Counted from the stretch's first letter, positions 39,886 to 49,119 are shown. The stretch: 64,000 bases of DNA from an uncultured Oscillospiraceae bacterium (GCA_934573855.1 CAKTMF010000004.1:124001-188000); one strand, 5' to 3'. Program-made: numbers and translations. Notes: generated by a model not told the origin, from the sequence alone.

Positions 39886-41640
39886 TCAAATTTCGTACTT
39901 CCTGCTGTACTCCGCGTACAGCTCGTCGAAGTTATGCGAATGCATGCTCTTGAGCGAAATAATATATTCATGCGCGTCCATCTCGTCCTGCTGCAGCTCT
40001 ATCACCGCGACGGCGAGGTTGGAGCAGTGATCGGCCACACGTTCAAGATTCGTGAGTATGTCGTTGAAAACAAAGCCCTGGCTGATTGGTATCTCCCCGC
40101 TCTGCAGCCGCTCAACGTGGCGGAGCTTGATGAGGTCGCACATGTTGTCGATCCTCTCCTCGAGCGGCTCGACCCGGTAGGCAAGCTCAACATCGTCCCC
40201 GTGGAACGCCTTGAAGGATACTTCGTATATCTCCCGCACCGCCTGCATAAGTACGCCCAGCTCACGTTTGCAGTCGGGCGAGAACTGTATCTTCTTACCG
40301 CTTATCTCCCTTGCGTTCTCGGCAAGGTTCATGGCATGGTCGCCTATTCTCTCAAAGTCCGAAAGGCAGTGGAGGAGCTTTGACGCCGCCTTGTTCTGCT
40401 CCTTGTCAAGCTCGTGGGTGTTGAGACGCAGGAGATATGTACCCAGCTTATCCTCGAAGCGGTCGACAAGATCCTCGCCGGTCTCGACCCGGCGGAAGGA
40501 CTCGTCACTGTACCCGTCCATCATTCTGAGCGAAAGGTCAAGGTTGTCGCGCACCGTGTCGGACATGGCGTCGACGGTGAGGCGGCTCTGCTCGATGGCG
40601 AGCGAGGGGTGGGCAAGAAAGCGCTCGTCGAGCCTGTCAAGTCCTTTGCTCGCGCTTTTCTCCTCCTCGCTTTCCTTTATGAGAATGCCTGTAAGGCGCG
40701 CGAGCTGATCAAGAAACGGCGCAACGGCCAGTACCGTTGCCGTGCGAAACACCGTGTTGAGAAGCGCAATGCTCACCGGGTCGACGATGCCCGACATTAT
40801 CTCCAGCTCATTGAACGCGTTGACGGCATAGAACACGCCGCCGCACACGACAGTACCCAGCACCGAAATGATGAGATACGAGACGGCGGTACGCTTGCCA
40901 TCCGCCTTCGCTCCCAGAGCCGAGAGCAGCACCGGCACCGCCGCGCCCACGGCAATACCGAGGATGAGCGGGAACGCCGCCGCGAAGCTCACCGCGCCGG
41001 TCATGGAGAGCGCCTGAAGAATGCCCACCGCGGCGGAGGAGCTTTGAAGCACGGCGGTGAACGCCGCGCCGGCGAGAATGCCCAGAACGGGATCGGAAAA
41101 GGCGGTTATCATGCGGATAAAGACCGCGCTCTCGCGAAGCGGAGCCACGGCGGCGCTCATGGACTGCATGCCGAACATCAGCACCGCGAAGCCCAAAAGT
41201 ATGCTGCCGACATTCTGCCGGGTACGGTCCTTTGAGAACATTCTGAGTACGACTCCCACAATGGCCGTCGCGGCGGAGATATTTGCCGTGGACAGCACCG
41301 CCGCCCAGCCGCCGGCCTCGATGGAGGAGAGCGCAATTATCCAGCCCGTTATGCTCGTGCCGATTATCGCGCCGCTCACAACGGCGAGAGCCTGAGTGAG
41401 CTTCATCATGCCGGAGTTCACAAAGCCCACCGCCATCACCGAGGTTGCCGAGGACGACTGGATGACCGCGGTGACACCCGTGCCGAGGAGTATGCCCTTG
41501 AGCGTCGTGCCGGAAAGGCGGTAGAGCACCAGCTCAAGCCTGCTGCCGGCGACCTTTTTAAGCCCGTCCCCCATCAGCGTCATGCCGAAAAGAAACAGTG
41601 CCACCCCGCCAAGCAGCGAAATAACATTGCTCAGTCCCAT
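39886..41640 (-). CDS. Na+/phosphate cotransporter (NptA/YjbB-like) with PhoU-type C-terminus
   Basis: 584 residues. Two Na/Pi repeats, each with a QSSSA(T/A) motif (IQSSSATSVMAVGFVNSG about residue 65 and LQSSSAAVGILQALS about 205), span the membrane 8-9 times. From about 350 the protein is helical and soluble, with PhoU-like RLNTHELDKEQNKAASKLLHCLSDFERIGDHAMNLAENAREI and a second three-helix unit ending near YSRKYEI. Such proteins import or export phosphate with sodium; the PhoU part probably senses phosphate status. Single gene with a clear ribosome site. Confidence 0.92.
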   Translation of the reverse strand: MGLSNVISLLGGVALFLFGMTLMGDGLKKVAGSRLELVLYRLSGTTLKGILLGTGVTAVIQSSSATSVMAVGFVNSGMMKLTQALAVVSGAIIGTSITGWIIALSSIEAGGWAAVLSTANISAATAIVGVVLRMFSKDRTRQNVGSILLGFAVLMFGMQSMSAAVAPLRESAVFIRMITAFSDPVLGILAGAAFTAVLQSSSAAVGILQALSMTGAVSFAAAFPLILGIAVGAAVPVLLSALGAKADGKRTAVSYLIISVLGTVVCGGVFYAVNAFNELEIMSGIVDPVSIALLNTVFRTATVLAVAPFLDQLARLTGILIKESEEEKSASKGLDRLDERFLAHPSLAIEQSRLTVDAMSDTVRDNLDLSLRMMDGYSDESFRRVETGEDLVDRFEDKLGTYLLRLNTHELDKEQNKAASKLLHCLSDFERIGDHAMNLAENAREISGKKIQFSPDCKRELGVLMQAVREIYEVSFKAFHGDDVELAYRVEPLEERIDNMCDLIKLRHVERLQSGEIPISQGFVFNDILTNLERVADHCSNLAVAVIELQQDEMDAHEYIISLKSMHSHNFDELYAEYSRKYEI

Positions 41641-41777
41641 TCGCCAGTTCCTTTCATTGCAAAGCGTTTTTCTGAATTATACCATGCCGGCGGACGCTTT
41701 TTCAAGGACACCGGGGCGGCTTTAACGCCGCCCGGCGCGTTTTCTCCGTATTGAAATAAATCGGCGAAAGGTATACA

Positions 41778-42413
41778 ATGTTTTTTATGGAAATACTATA
41801 TGACGATAATTGCATATCAGTCTGCGTCAAGGACCCCGGAGTGCTGTCGGAGGCGGGCGGAATGCCGGAGCTTTTGAAGGCGCGCACGGGGGCCGGTGAT
41901 ATCTTCTGCGTCCATCGTCTCGACAGGGCTGTCGGCGGAGTGATGGTCTACGCCAAGACTGCCGATGCCGCCGCGAAGCTCTCCGCCTCCGTCTCGGACA
42001 GGCGCTTTAATAAGGAGTATCTTGCCGTGGCAGAGGGCGAGGTGGCGGAGAGCGGAACGTACCGTGACCTTTTGTTCCACGACGTGCGCAAAAACAAGAC
42101 TTTTGTCGTGGACAGAGTACGAAAGGGCGTAAAGGAGGCCGTACTTGATTTCAGGCGTATGGGATACGAGGGCGGTCTGTCGTTAGTTTACATAACACTA
42201 CATACCGGCCGTTCGCACCAGATACGGGTGCAGTTTGCCTCGCGGAAAACACCCCTTGCCGGGGACGGCAAATACGGTGCGTTCCGCCGTGAGCCGCCGC
42301 TTGCGCTGTGGTCGTATTCGCTGAGCTTTCCACATCCCGTAACGGGAAAGACCATGAGCTTCAGGCGCACTCCGCCGCCAATCCCGCCATGGAATATTTT
42401 TGACGTCCCATAA
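41778..42413 (+). CDS. RluA-family pseudouridine synthase
   Basis: 211 residues, short for RluA enzymes and without an S4 domain. The catalytic motif VHRLDRAVGGVMVYAKT has Asp at about residue 50, and TGRSHQIRVQFASRKTPLAGDGKYG is the second family motif. It isomerises uridine in rRNA or tRNA; the target is not predictable. ATG 41778 follows GAAAGG by 7 bases; an in-frame ATG at 41787 is an alternative. Base 42187 to 42197 happens to match an AT-rich 11-mer also found between genes. Confidence 0.85.
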   Translation: MFFMEILYDDNCISVCVKDPGVLSEAGGMPELLKARTGAGDIFCVHRLDRAVGGVMVYAKTADAAAKLSASVSDRRFNKEYLAVAEGEVAESGTYRDLLFHDVRKNKTFVVDRVRKGVKEAVLDFRRMGYEGGLSLVYITLHTGRSHQIRVQFASRKTPLAGDGKYGAFRREPPLALWSYSLSFPHPVTGKTMSFRRTPPPIPPWNIFDVP

Positions 42414-42516
42414 CTCCGCCTGCCGCCAGCGTGAGGCGCGCGGCTGTGCGTCCTTAACGCTTTCTTGTCGGCCGCCGGTCCGTAGACGTCCGGGTCACAC
42501 AGAAAGGAGCTTTGAC

Positions 42517-43210
42517 ATGAACATGAATATCAGCTCGACCGCTCCCGAATTTGCGGAGCGCTTTGAGCATTTTGCCTTTGACGAGGTCGTGAACGAGGAG
42601 GGGCAGCAGCTCCCCGCGCAGACACGCTATCTCGCCATGCTTGCGGCGCTCATCGGCTGCGGCGGGCATGTACGCCTCCCGTGAGCTGCTCCCCGAGGCC
42701 ATGGAAAACGGCGTTACGTCGATCTTGGTCAAAGAGTGCGTATATCAGGCGGCGGATTACCTCGGCTACGGGAGAATGCTCCCCTTCCTGAACGCGGCCA
42801 ACGCCGTCTTTGAAGAGCGCGGCATCGAGCTGCCGCTTCCCGCTCAGTCGTCTGCCACGATGGACGACCGGCTCGAAAAGGGAGTCGCGGCGCAGGCGGC
42901 GATCTTCGGCGAGGGCATGAAGGAGGCGTGGAAAAAGAGCCACATCAACCGCTGGCTGGCCGCCAACTGCTTCGGTGACTACTGCACGCGCGGCGGACTC
43001 GACCTCGCTCAGCGGGAAATGATCACCTTCTGCTTTCTCATGGCTCAGGGCGGGTGTGAGCCGCAGCTCACCGCCCATGCTAAAGGCAACATGAACATCG
43101 GCAACGACCGCGACTTTCTCACGCGGGTCGTGTCCCAGTGTCTGCCGTATATCGGCTACCCGCGGAGCCTGAACGCGCTGTCCTGTATCAGCAAAGCAGC
43201 GGAGGCGTAA
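42517..43210 (+). pseudogene. Carboxymuconolactone-decarboxylase-family protein, frameshifted
   Basis: Two overlapping frames together make one protein of about 230 residues. Frame 1 begins at ATG 42517 (AGAAAGGAG upstream) and reads FDEVVNEEGQQLPAQTRYLAMLAALIGCGG before stopping at 42684. Frame 2 continues from about 42667 with MYASRELLPEAMENGVTSILVKE, YLGYGRMLPFLNAAN and a C-terminal domain with HAKGNMNIGNDRDFL. The order matches CMD/AhpD-type proteins, and one surplus base near 42660-42668 explains the break. It may be a real mutation, a sequencing error or, less likely, programmed frameshifting. CMD proteins often act as peroxidases or decarboxylases; no CxxC is present here. Confidence 0.7.
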
Positions 43211-43215
43211 GTCAA

Positions 43216-43254
43216 AAAAAGCGCCCGTATACTTGGGGTATACGGGCGCTTTTT
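43216..43254. terminator. Bidirectional terminator
   Basis: GCGCCCGTATAC pairs with GTATACGGGCGC over a 5-base loop, flanked by A7 and T5, between convergent genes. Confidence 0.88.
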
Positions 43255-43261
43255 CACGTTG

Positions 43262-44653
43262 TCAGAATCTGCCGCCGGAGCTGGTGTGGCTCGTGCCGGA
43301 GCTGCCGCTGAAGCCTCCGCCGAAGGATGAGCCTCCCCCGCCGGAGCGGTCGTCGTCATCGTCCTCAATGGGCGAGTAGGTCCTTGAAACGGTGACGTTT
43401 ATCAGTCTGTCGTCGGAGCGTATCTTCACGCTGTTCTTGACGAGGTTGCCCTCGGCGGTATCTGCCTTGGCCACGCTCTTCATGCCGGCCTTCGCGCTCA
43501 GGAGGGAGATAAATCCCGCGACCGCGCCGACAAACGCGCCGATGACGCCTCTTCCAGCCCACGCCTCGGGGCAGGTGGGGGCGGTGCCGGTTTTGAGAGT
43601 CTTGCCGAGATACCTGACCCAGCGCTGCATGGCGGGGAAGCTCTCGCCGGTGAGCTTCGCGTCAACGGCCTCGATGAGCTTTTCCTCGTTGCTGCTGTCG
43701 ATCACCTCCGTGGCCGCGCCGGAGACGTACATATTGATGCCGCCGTCGGAGAAGATGACCAGCAGCACGCCGTCGGCACTGCTTCCGAGTCCGTAGCCGT
43801 TCATCGTATAGAACGCCATGGCATAGCTCTCCGCGTCCATTCCGTAGCTCGACGCGGCGGTATGTATCACGGCGTCAACGCCGTAGGTGTCGCGTATTTC
43901 GTGCAGAGAGGCGTCCAGCTCGTCGCGCTGGTCCTGAGTGAGCAGCCCCGCCTCGTCCGAAACGCGGGTATGGCCGTAGTCCACGGGCGCGACGTAATCT
44001 GTCGTGTACCACGAGGGAGCGAAGGGTACGCCCTTGGTGTAGAGCGTGCCGATGTTGCCTATCCAGTCTATGACGCCCTCGCCGTAGCTCCCGGCGCTGA
44101 GATAGCCGAAGAGCCGGTCGTCGAGCTGATTGGCGGCGCTCTCGGTATAGATATCAATGACGGCGCCGGTGGCCACCGCCTGCCAGCCGCGCTCGGCGGG
44201 ATCCATGCAGATGAAGAGTATGATCCCGTCGTGGCTCTCTCCGATCCCGTAGCCGTTGAAGTCATAGAAGTCCGCGGCGAGCATACGCTGCTCCATGCCA
44301 TAGGAGGTGACGTCGGTCAGGATGACGATATCCTTCCCTGCGGCGGCGGAGATCTCGGAGATACGCTCGCGCATGGCGGTCTCCTCCACGTCGGAGAATA
44401 TATCCGCGTTGTCGACCACGCGGTCGGCGTCGGGGTCGTTGAAGAGCTCGAACGCGCCGACATCCTCCGGGTACCAGTCGGGCAGGGCGGACACGGTCTG
44501 TTCATAGCCGCTCTCGCCGGACATATCACCGGCGGAGTCCGCGGTGTCGTCGCCGTCTATGAGCATGAGGTCACCGTCCGCCGCGAGCGCGTACATCGGT
44601 ATCGAACAGAGCAGAAGCAGAGCCGCGAGAAGCGAAAGTATTCTTTTCAGCAT
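43262..44653 (-). CDS. Exported protein with two TPM (Psb32/YgcG) domains and Gly/Ser tail
   Basis: 463 residues. A signal peptide ends near ALAADG (residue 25). Two TPM domains are present: about 75-200 (DNADIFSDVEETAMRERISEISAAAGKDIVILTDVTSYG) and about 230-345 (VSDEAGLLTQDQRDELDASLHEIRDTYGVDAVI), each with the GYG.G...DGI/VL(L)I pattern. A helix near 385-400 (GVIGAFVGAVAGFISLL) anchors it, and the tail is Gly/Ser rich (SSFGGGFSG). TPM proteins are thought to be membrane chaperone-like or phosphatase-like. Two TPM domains in one chain are less common than one. It follows the zinc-ribbon gene by 15 bases in an apparent operon. Confidence 0.8.
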   Translation of the reverse strand: MLKRILSLLAALLLLCSIPMYALAADGDLMLIDGDDTADSAGDMSGESGYEQTVSALPDWYPEDVGAFELFNDPDADRVVDNADIFSDVEETAMRERISEISAAAGKDIVILTDVTSYGMEQRMLAADFYDFNGYGIGESHDGIILFICMDPAERGWQAVATGAVIDIYTESAANQLDDRLFGYLSAGSYGEGVIDWIGNIGTLYTKGVPFAPSWYTTDYVAPVDYGHTRVSDEAGLLTQDQRDELDASLHEIRDTYGVDAVIHTAASSYGMDAESYAMAFYTMNGYGLGSSADGVLLVIFSDGGINMYVSGAATEVIDSSNEEKLIEAVDAKLTGESFPAMQRWVRYLGKTLKTGTAPTCPEAWAGRGVIGAFVGAVAGFISLLSAKAGMKSVAKADTAEGNLVKNSVKIRSDDRLINVTVSRTYSPIEDDDDDRSGGGGSSFGGGFSGSSGTSHTSSGGRF

Positions 44654-44668
44654 TTCTTCGGCACCTCC

Positions 44669-45745
44669 TTAAAGATTCGTGAGCAGGCTCGCAAGCAGCG
44701 TCGCCCCGAGGCCTATCCCGAAGGTCTTGAGGAACCAGAGCGCGGCGGTGGCGCCGCTGCTGGGCAGGTCCCCGACGACCTTGCCGGTTTGGCCGTTGAC
44801 CGCGAAGGGATATTTCTTCCCCGCGTGTTCAAGGTCAAAGACGTACACCGGGAGCAGGACATATTTAAGTCCCTTTCTTTTTACTTTCAGGTCGTTTCCC
44901 GTGGGAGTGACGGCAAGGTACCCGCCCGTGCTGCGCGAGGCGACAATGTTCGAGGCGGTATTGAGCATACGGAGATTCGCGCGGTTGCGCACCTCCTCCG
45001 CCTCCACGTCGAAGCGGTCGGCCACATAGCCGGAGAGGTATTTTATATCAAAGGGCTTCATCTCGCCGAGATCAAACGGCTCGATAGAGTCCATCATCGC
45101 ATCGTCCATCTTCTTGCTCGCGTCGGCGGACACTCCCTTGAAATCCATGTATACGTCCCTGCGGAGGTCGTAATGACTCGTCTCGGTGACGACGTAGTCG
45201 CCCTGACGGTGGGAGGTCGCGCGCTCGCCGCTGAAGGAAAGCTCGCCCGAGACGGAGCAGTCGTATATCCAGAACGGGACATACACGCCCTGGAGCGTGC
45301 CGATGTTCGCGTCGGAGAAAAACCCCTTGGGCAGCAGGTGCTTGCCCTTATAGAATTTTCTGACCGCGGCGGGCAGGGACTTCGGGTCGATCCTGAAGGG
45401 GACGACGCCATCCGGCTTGAGCGTGCCGGATATCTTATCCGCGAGGACGATGTTGTTCCCGCAGTATGGGCAGATGAGCGCGGCCGTCTCCGGGTCCGCG
45501 ACTATCTCCGCGCCGCAGGAACGGCAGTTATAGAGCGAGAGCCGTCCAAGCTCCGGGTCGGCGCTGTATTCGCCGTTCGGCTTTGCAGCCGCCGCCGCGG
45601 CGGACACCGCGGGAGAGTCCTCGTGAGGCAGCTCCTCGATGTCATAGACGCCGCCGCACCATTCGCACGTCATCTTCCCGCTGACCGGGTCGAATTTGAG
45701 CGGCGCGCCGCAGGCGGGGCATTTCTGTTCAAGTACGTTTTCCAT
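44669..45745 (-). CDS. Zinc-ribbon protein, TFIIB-type, with membrane-anchored C-terminus
   Basis: 358 residues from ATG 45745; the frame reaches 45760 but lacks a better site. Two zinc ribbons: CPACGAPLKFDPVSGKMTCEWCGG (about residues 9-31) and CRSCGAEIVADPETAALICPYCGN (about 73-96). The middle part (IPFRIDPKSLPAAVRKFYKGKHLLPKGFFSD and YVPFWIYDCSVSGELSFSGE) is typical of a family found beside TPM-domain genes, and a C-terminal helix (LGATLLASLL) follows. Function is unknown; it likely works with the downstream TPM protein. Confidence 0.75.
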   Translation of the reverse strand: MENVLEQKCPACGAPLKFDPVSGKMTCEWCGGVYDIEELPHEDSPAVSAAAAAAKPNGEYSADPELGRLSLYNCRSCGAEIVADPETAALICPYCGNNIVLADKISGTLKPDGVVPFRIDPKSLPAAVRKFYKGKHLLPKGFFSDANIGTLQGVYVPFWIYDCSVSGELSFSGERATSHRQGDYVVTETSHYDLRRDVYMDFKGVSADASKKMDDAMMDSIEPFDLGEMKPFDIKYLSGYVADRFDVEAEEVRNRANLRMLNTASNIVASRSTGGYLAVTPTGNDLKVKRKGLKYVLLPVYVFDLEHAGKKYPFAVNGQTGKVVGDLPSSGATAALWFLKTFGIGLGATLLASLLTNL

Positions 45746-45822
45746 TATCCACCTCCGCAAAATTTTGAGTCGTTTTGCTTATCTGCATTTTAACAAATTC
45801 CTCTCAGGAATGCAACAGTATA

Positions 45823-45978
45823 AAGCGAAACGGAACGGCTCCGCCCCGTTCCGTTTCGCTTCAGCTTGTCAAAAAGTTCAAATGAACTTTTTGACTGCGC
45901 TTCTCCTGCCGCGCATTTTGAAGCTTTCAAAATGCTGCTACGCTCAAAAGCCTTGATTGATCAAGGCTTTTGACGGCA
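45823..45978. repeat. Four consecutive perfect palindromes
   Basis: Four exact inverted repeats lie within 156 bases: stems of 16 bp (45823-838/846-861), 13 bp (868-880/883-895), 10 bp (913-922/926-935) and 14 bp (944-957/960-973). A further TGCCG/CGGCA pair (907-911/974-978) brackets the last two. The gap 45746-46474 otherwise has no gene. Confidence 0.85.
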
Positions 45979-46070
45979 GACTATTGTACTGCGAGGCGGG
46001 TCTTGCCCCCTCGCGCTCCCCCGCGGCTCTGACACCGGAGTAATACATAGATTTTTTGCCGGTCTACAGC

Positions 46071-46104
46071 AAAACGGAACGGCTCCGCACCGTTCCGTTC
46101 CGCC
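46071..46104. repeat. Second copy of the first palindrome
   Basis: AAACGGAACGGCTCCGC..CCGTTCCGTT repeats the 45828-45856 sequence with small changes, giving a 10-bp stem (46073-82/46090-99). The bases 46105-46360 carry only AT-rich, apparently non-coding sequence. Confidence 0.75.
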
Positions 46105-46365
46105 TATGGTTTGAGGACAAAAATGAAAAAGATGAAAAAACTCTCGCTTGCAGTGTCAGGATACAAAAAAGATGTTTCGTAAATAAGGGATATCTTGTTT
46201 CAAGATTGTAAAATCCCTGATTTTTTTCATTCCTCGCAGGAGGTATTGTACATTTCACAGATTTTGTCTTGTTATATCGACGCTGAATGACCGATTTTTC
46301 TTTGCTTCTCGCAAAAAGGCCCAATATACTTCAGAAATTTTGCAGAATAAACAACAATACACGTC

Positions 46366-46394
46366 TTGCGCCCTTGTTAATTGTATGATATAAT
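46366..46394 (+). promoter_or_regulatory. Sigma-A promoter of the OYE-type gene
   Basis: TTGCGC (46366-46371), 17 bases, then a perfect TATAAT (46389-46394). The leader to the ATG at 46475 is about 75 bases and contains no further motif I recognise. Confidence 0.75.
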
Positions 46395-46474
46395 CAGTCG
46401 AAAAACCGATGGTTTGGTGTCGTATTGCGGCATCTGCACCGTTCGGAAGAAACATGATTGAAAGGAAGAACCGC

Positions 46475-48610
46475 ATGAACGAAAAGTATAGTCCCCTTTT
46501 TACTCCCTGGAAGATCGGTAATGTGGAGATCAAGAACCGCATTGTCCAGTGTTCCATGGGTGGCACCTCACTCTTTGGCTGGCTGGAACCCAACCATTTC
46601 GACGTTGAGGCTGCAAACTTCCTGATGAACCGCGCTCAGGACGGCGTCGGCCTTATCCTCCCCGGTATGCAGTGCGTCCGTGACACCATGGGCATCCCCG
46701 GAAGAAAGTGGCTGTACCAGAACGACACCATGTTCAAGAAGCTCAAGCCCTGGGTAGAAGAGTTCCACAAGACCGGTTCCAAGCTCTTCATTCAGCTGGC
46801 CGCCGGCTTCGGCCGCTCCATGGCTATCAACGGCTGGATGACCACTCTTGCAAAGAACGACCTTCTCAACAAGCTGGTCTCCCCCGTTGTTGACGTTCAG
46901 TACGCCGCCGCGTCCTGCTCCGCCACCCCCAACCGCTGGGCAGAGGACGTCATGTCCCGTCCCCTCACCGTCGCCGAGATCAAGGAAATGGTCGAAGCCT
47001 TCGGTAAGACCGCAAAGCGTCTGCGTGATGCCGGCGTTGACGGCGTAGAGATCCACGCTGTCCACGAGGGCTATCTGCTCGACCAGTTCACCATGTCCAA
47101 CTGGAACTACCGTACCGACGAGTACGGCGGATCCTTTGAGAACCGCTTCCGCTTCCCCGTCGAGATCGTACAGTGCATCCACAAGTACGCCGGCGATGAC
47201 TTCCCCGTATCCCTGCGTTACTCCGTCGTCTCCAAGACCAAGGGCTGGGGCAAGGGCGCAATGCCTTACGAGACCGACTTCGAGGAGTGGGGCCGCGACA
47301 TGCCCGAATCCGAGAAGGCCGTCAAGTACCTCGAGGAGGCCGGCTACGCAATGTTCAACTGCGACAACGGCACCTACGACGCATGGTACTGGGCACATCC
47401 GCCTCAGTACATGCCCGACAACTGCAACCTCGAGTATGTTGAGCATATCAAGAACTTCACCAACGCCCCCGTCGTCTGCGCAGGCCGTATGGATCCTGTC
47501 AAGGCAGCCGAAGAGATCGCCGCCGGCAGACTCGACGCAGTTGCTATCGCACGTCAGAACCTCGTTGACCACGAGTGGATCCACAAGATCCTCGAGGGCC
47601 GCGAAGACGAGATCAAGCCCTGCATCCGCTGCCACAACGGCTGCTTCAACTTCTCCAAGGCAAAGGGTACCCAGAACATGCAGGCTCTGGTCGACTCCCT
47701 GCACCTCGGCCGCTGCGCTCTGAACCCCACCACCATGCAGCACACCCGTTTCTACATCGCCCCCACCAAGAGTCCCAAGAAGGTCGCCATCATCGGCGCC
47801 GGTATCGGCGGTCTGGAGGCAGCTCTCGTCCTCAAGCAGCAGGGCAACATCCCCGTCGTGTTTGAAAAGACCAACGAGCTGGGCGGTCTGTTCCTCACTG
47901 CGTCCGCAATGAGCTTCAAGGAAAACGACAAGCAGCTCATTGAGTGGTACAAGGCAGAGGTCAAGCGCCAGAACATCGACATCCGCTTCAACACCGAAGT
48001 TACCGACCTCGGCACTCTCGGCGGCTTCGACGCTTACATCGTCGCCACCGGTTCCGTCGTCAGGACCATGCCCAACATCCCCGGCTTCGAGAAGTGCATG
48101 AACTTCACCGAACTCCTCAAGGACAAGAAGCCCGTCGGCGACAAGGTCATGTTCTTCGGCGGCGGCCAGTCCTCCTGCGAGGCGGCATACGACCTGGTCC
48201 TTGCCGGCAAGCACCCCATCATCGTCGAATACGCGGACGACCTGGTCGCTGCACAGGCCACCTGCCTTGCAAACACCTCCTTCCTGCGTGACGCTATGGA
48301 CTACCACAAGGTCCCCGTTTACCTCCGTCATACCATCACCAAGATCGGCGACGGCGTTGCAACTCTCAAGTCCCGCGACAGCGGCGAGACCTTCGAGGTC
48401 GAGTTCGACAACATCGTCAACGGTATCGGCTTTGTTCCCGCTCCTCTCGCCTCCGCAGGCAAGAAGAACGTCTACAAGATCGGCGACTGCAAGGCCATCG
48501 GCAACCTGCGTACCGTTATCTGGGGCGCATGGGCAGCCTGCATGAAGATCAACGGCAACAACGAAGGTCTCGACGGTCTCACCCAGAGGATCCTCGGCGC
48601 ACGCGACTGA
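46475..48610 (+). CDS. NADH:flavin oxidoreductase, 2-enoate reductase / BaiCD type
   Basis: 711 residues from ATG 46475 with GAAAGGA upstream; longer starts to 46409 would overlap the promoter leader. An Old Yellow Enzyme barrel (about 1-370: LFTPWKIGNVEIKNRIV, HAVHEGYLLDQF, SLRYSVV) is followed by a [4Fe-4S] motif CIRCHNGC...C (about 386-405) and an FAD/NADH half with GAGIGGLEAAL (about 437) and the GGGQSSCEAAYDL loop (about 570). Homologues reduce 2-enoates, 2,4-dienoyl-CoA, cinnamate (FldZ) or bile-acid dienones (BaiCD/BaiH). Codon use is extremely biased, so expression should be high. It stands alone with its own promoter and terminator. Confidence 0.88.
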   Translation: MNEKYSPLFTPWKIGNVEIKNRIVQCSMGGTSLFGWLEPNHFDVEAANFLMNRAQDGVGLILPGMQCVRDTMGIPGRKWLYQNDTMFKKLKPWVEEFHKTGSKLFIQLAAGFGRSMAINGWMTTLAKNDLLNKLVSPVVDVQYAAASCSATPNRWAEDVMSRPLTVAEIKEMVEAFGKTAKRLRDAGVDGVEIHAVHEGYLLDQFTMSNWNYRTDEYGGSFENRFRFPVEIVQCIHKYAGDDFPVSLRYSVVSKTKGWGKGAMPYETDFEEWGRDMPESEKAVKYLEEAGYAMFNCDNGTYDAWYWAHPPQYMPDNCNLEYVEHIKNFTNAPVVCAGRMDPVKAAEEIAAGRLDAVAIARQNLVDHEWIHKILEGREDEIKPCIRCHNGCFNFSKAKGTQNMQALVDSLHLGRCALNPTTMQHTRFYIAPTKSPKKVAIIGAGIGGLEAALVLKQQGNIPVVFEKTNELGGLFLTASAMSFKENDKQLIEWYKAEVKRQNIDIRFNTEVTDLGTLGGFDAYIVATGSVVRTMPNIPGFEKCMNFTELLKDKKPVGDKVMFFGGGQSSCEAAYDLVLAGKHPIIVEYADDLVAAQATCLANTSFLRDAMDYHKVPVYLRHTITKIGDGVATLKSRDSGETFEVEFDNIVNGIGFVPAPLASAGKKNVYKIGDCKAIGNLRTVIWGAWAACMKINGNNEGLDGLTQRILGARD

Positions 48611-48627
48611 TTTTCATAATCGAACAT

Positions 48628-48716
48628 ATTTTTCGGAGTGCCGCAAGGCACTCCGATTTTTTGTCTTGATGTTGTAATTATGTAAACCATAATATTTATA
48701 CTAAATTATGTAAACT
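48628..48716 (+). repeat. Terminator block with paired ATTATGTAAAC sites, copy 1
   Basis: A 9-bp hairpin CGGAGTGCC/GGCACTCCG (48634-48655) with T6 ends the OYE transcript. It is followed by ATTATGTAAAC at 48677-48687 and 48705-48715, 28 bases apart. A very similar block recurs at 51087-51175. Confidence 0.8.
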
Positions 48717-48759
48717 TTTTTAAGTTCTTGTCGTCTGCCGCGCACCGTAATGCAGCTCC

Positions 48760-49115
48760 TCTTTTTGGAAGCTGTCACGAAGTGACGGAGGAATAGAAAA
48801 CCGCAGGTTCTGCAAAACGTCAATTTTCTCTCCCTCCGTCAAAACCTGCGGTTTTGCCACCTCCCTCGTCAGAGGGAGGCATGAGGAGACGGCGCTGCGC
48901 GGGTAGTTTTTTTAACGCGGGAGGAGCAAGCCCCTCCCCTACGGAGGGACGGAGAGAGTAAAAAATGGCTTCTCCCTCGGGAGAAGCTGTCTGCGAAGCA
49001 GACTGATGAGGGGCAAACTTGTTGTCTCTGCGCTTTGCCACCTCATCCGTCACGGCTTCGTCGTGCCGCCTTCCCCTCAAGGGGAAGGCGTTAGGGCGCG
49101 TCCTCCGGCAGAGGA
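48760..49115. repeat. Repeat-rich spacer of short hairpins
   Basis: No gene is seen. The stretch contains AAAACCGCAGGTT/AACCTGCGGTTTT (around 48798-48856), CCTCCCTC-GTCA-GAGGGAGG (48861-48880), GCTTCTCCC-TC-GGGAGAAGC (48969-48988), GTCTGCGAAGCAGAC and CCTTCCCC-TCAA-GGGGAAGG (49070-49089). Such strings are common intergenic repeats in gut Clostridia. One copy of a 27-base GGAGGAGCAAGCCCCTCC unit lies at 48917-48944. Confidence 0.7.
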
Positions 49116-49119
49116 AGGC

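Noticed and set aside
43862..45793. 643-codon plus-strand frame opposite the TPM and zinc-ribbon genes
   Set aside because: Same artefact; the minus strand carries signal peptide, TPM motifs and zinc ribbons.
46255..46593. 112-codon minus-strand frame across the OYE promoter
   Set aside because: Overlaps the promoter and the start of the real gene; no ribosome site.
46568..48331. 587-codon minus-strand frame opposite the OYE-type gene
   Set aside because: Artefact of extreme codon bias of the true gene.
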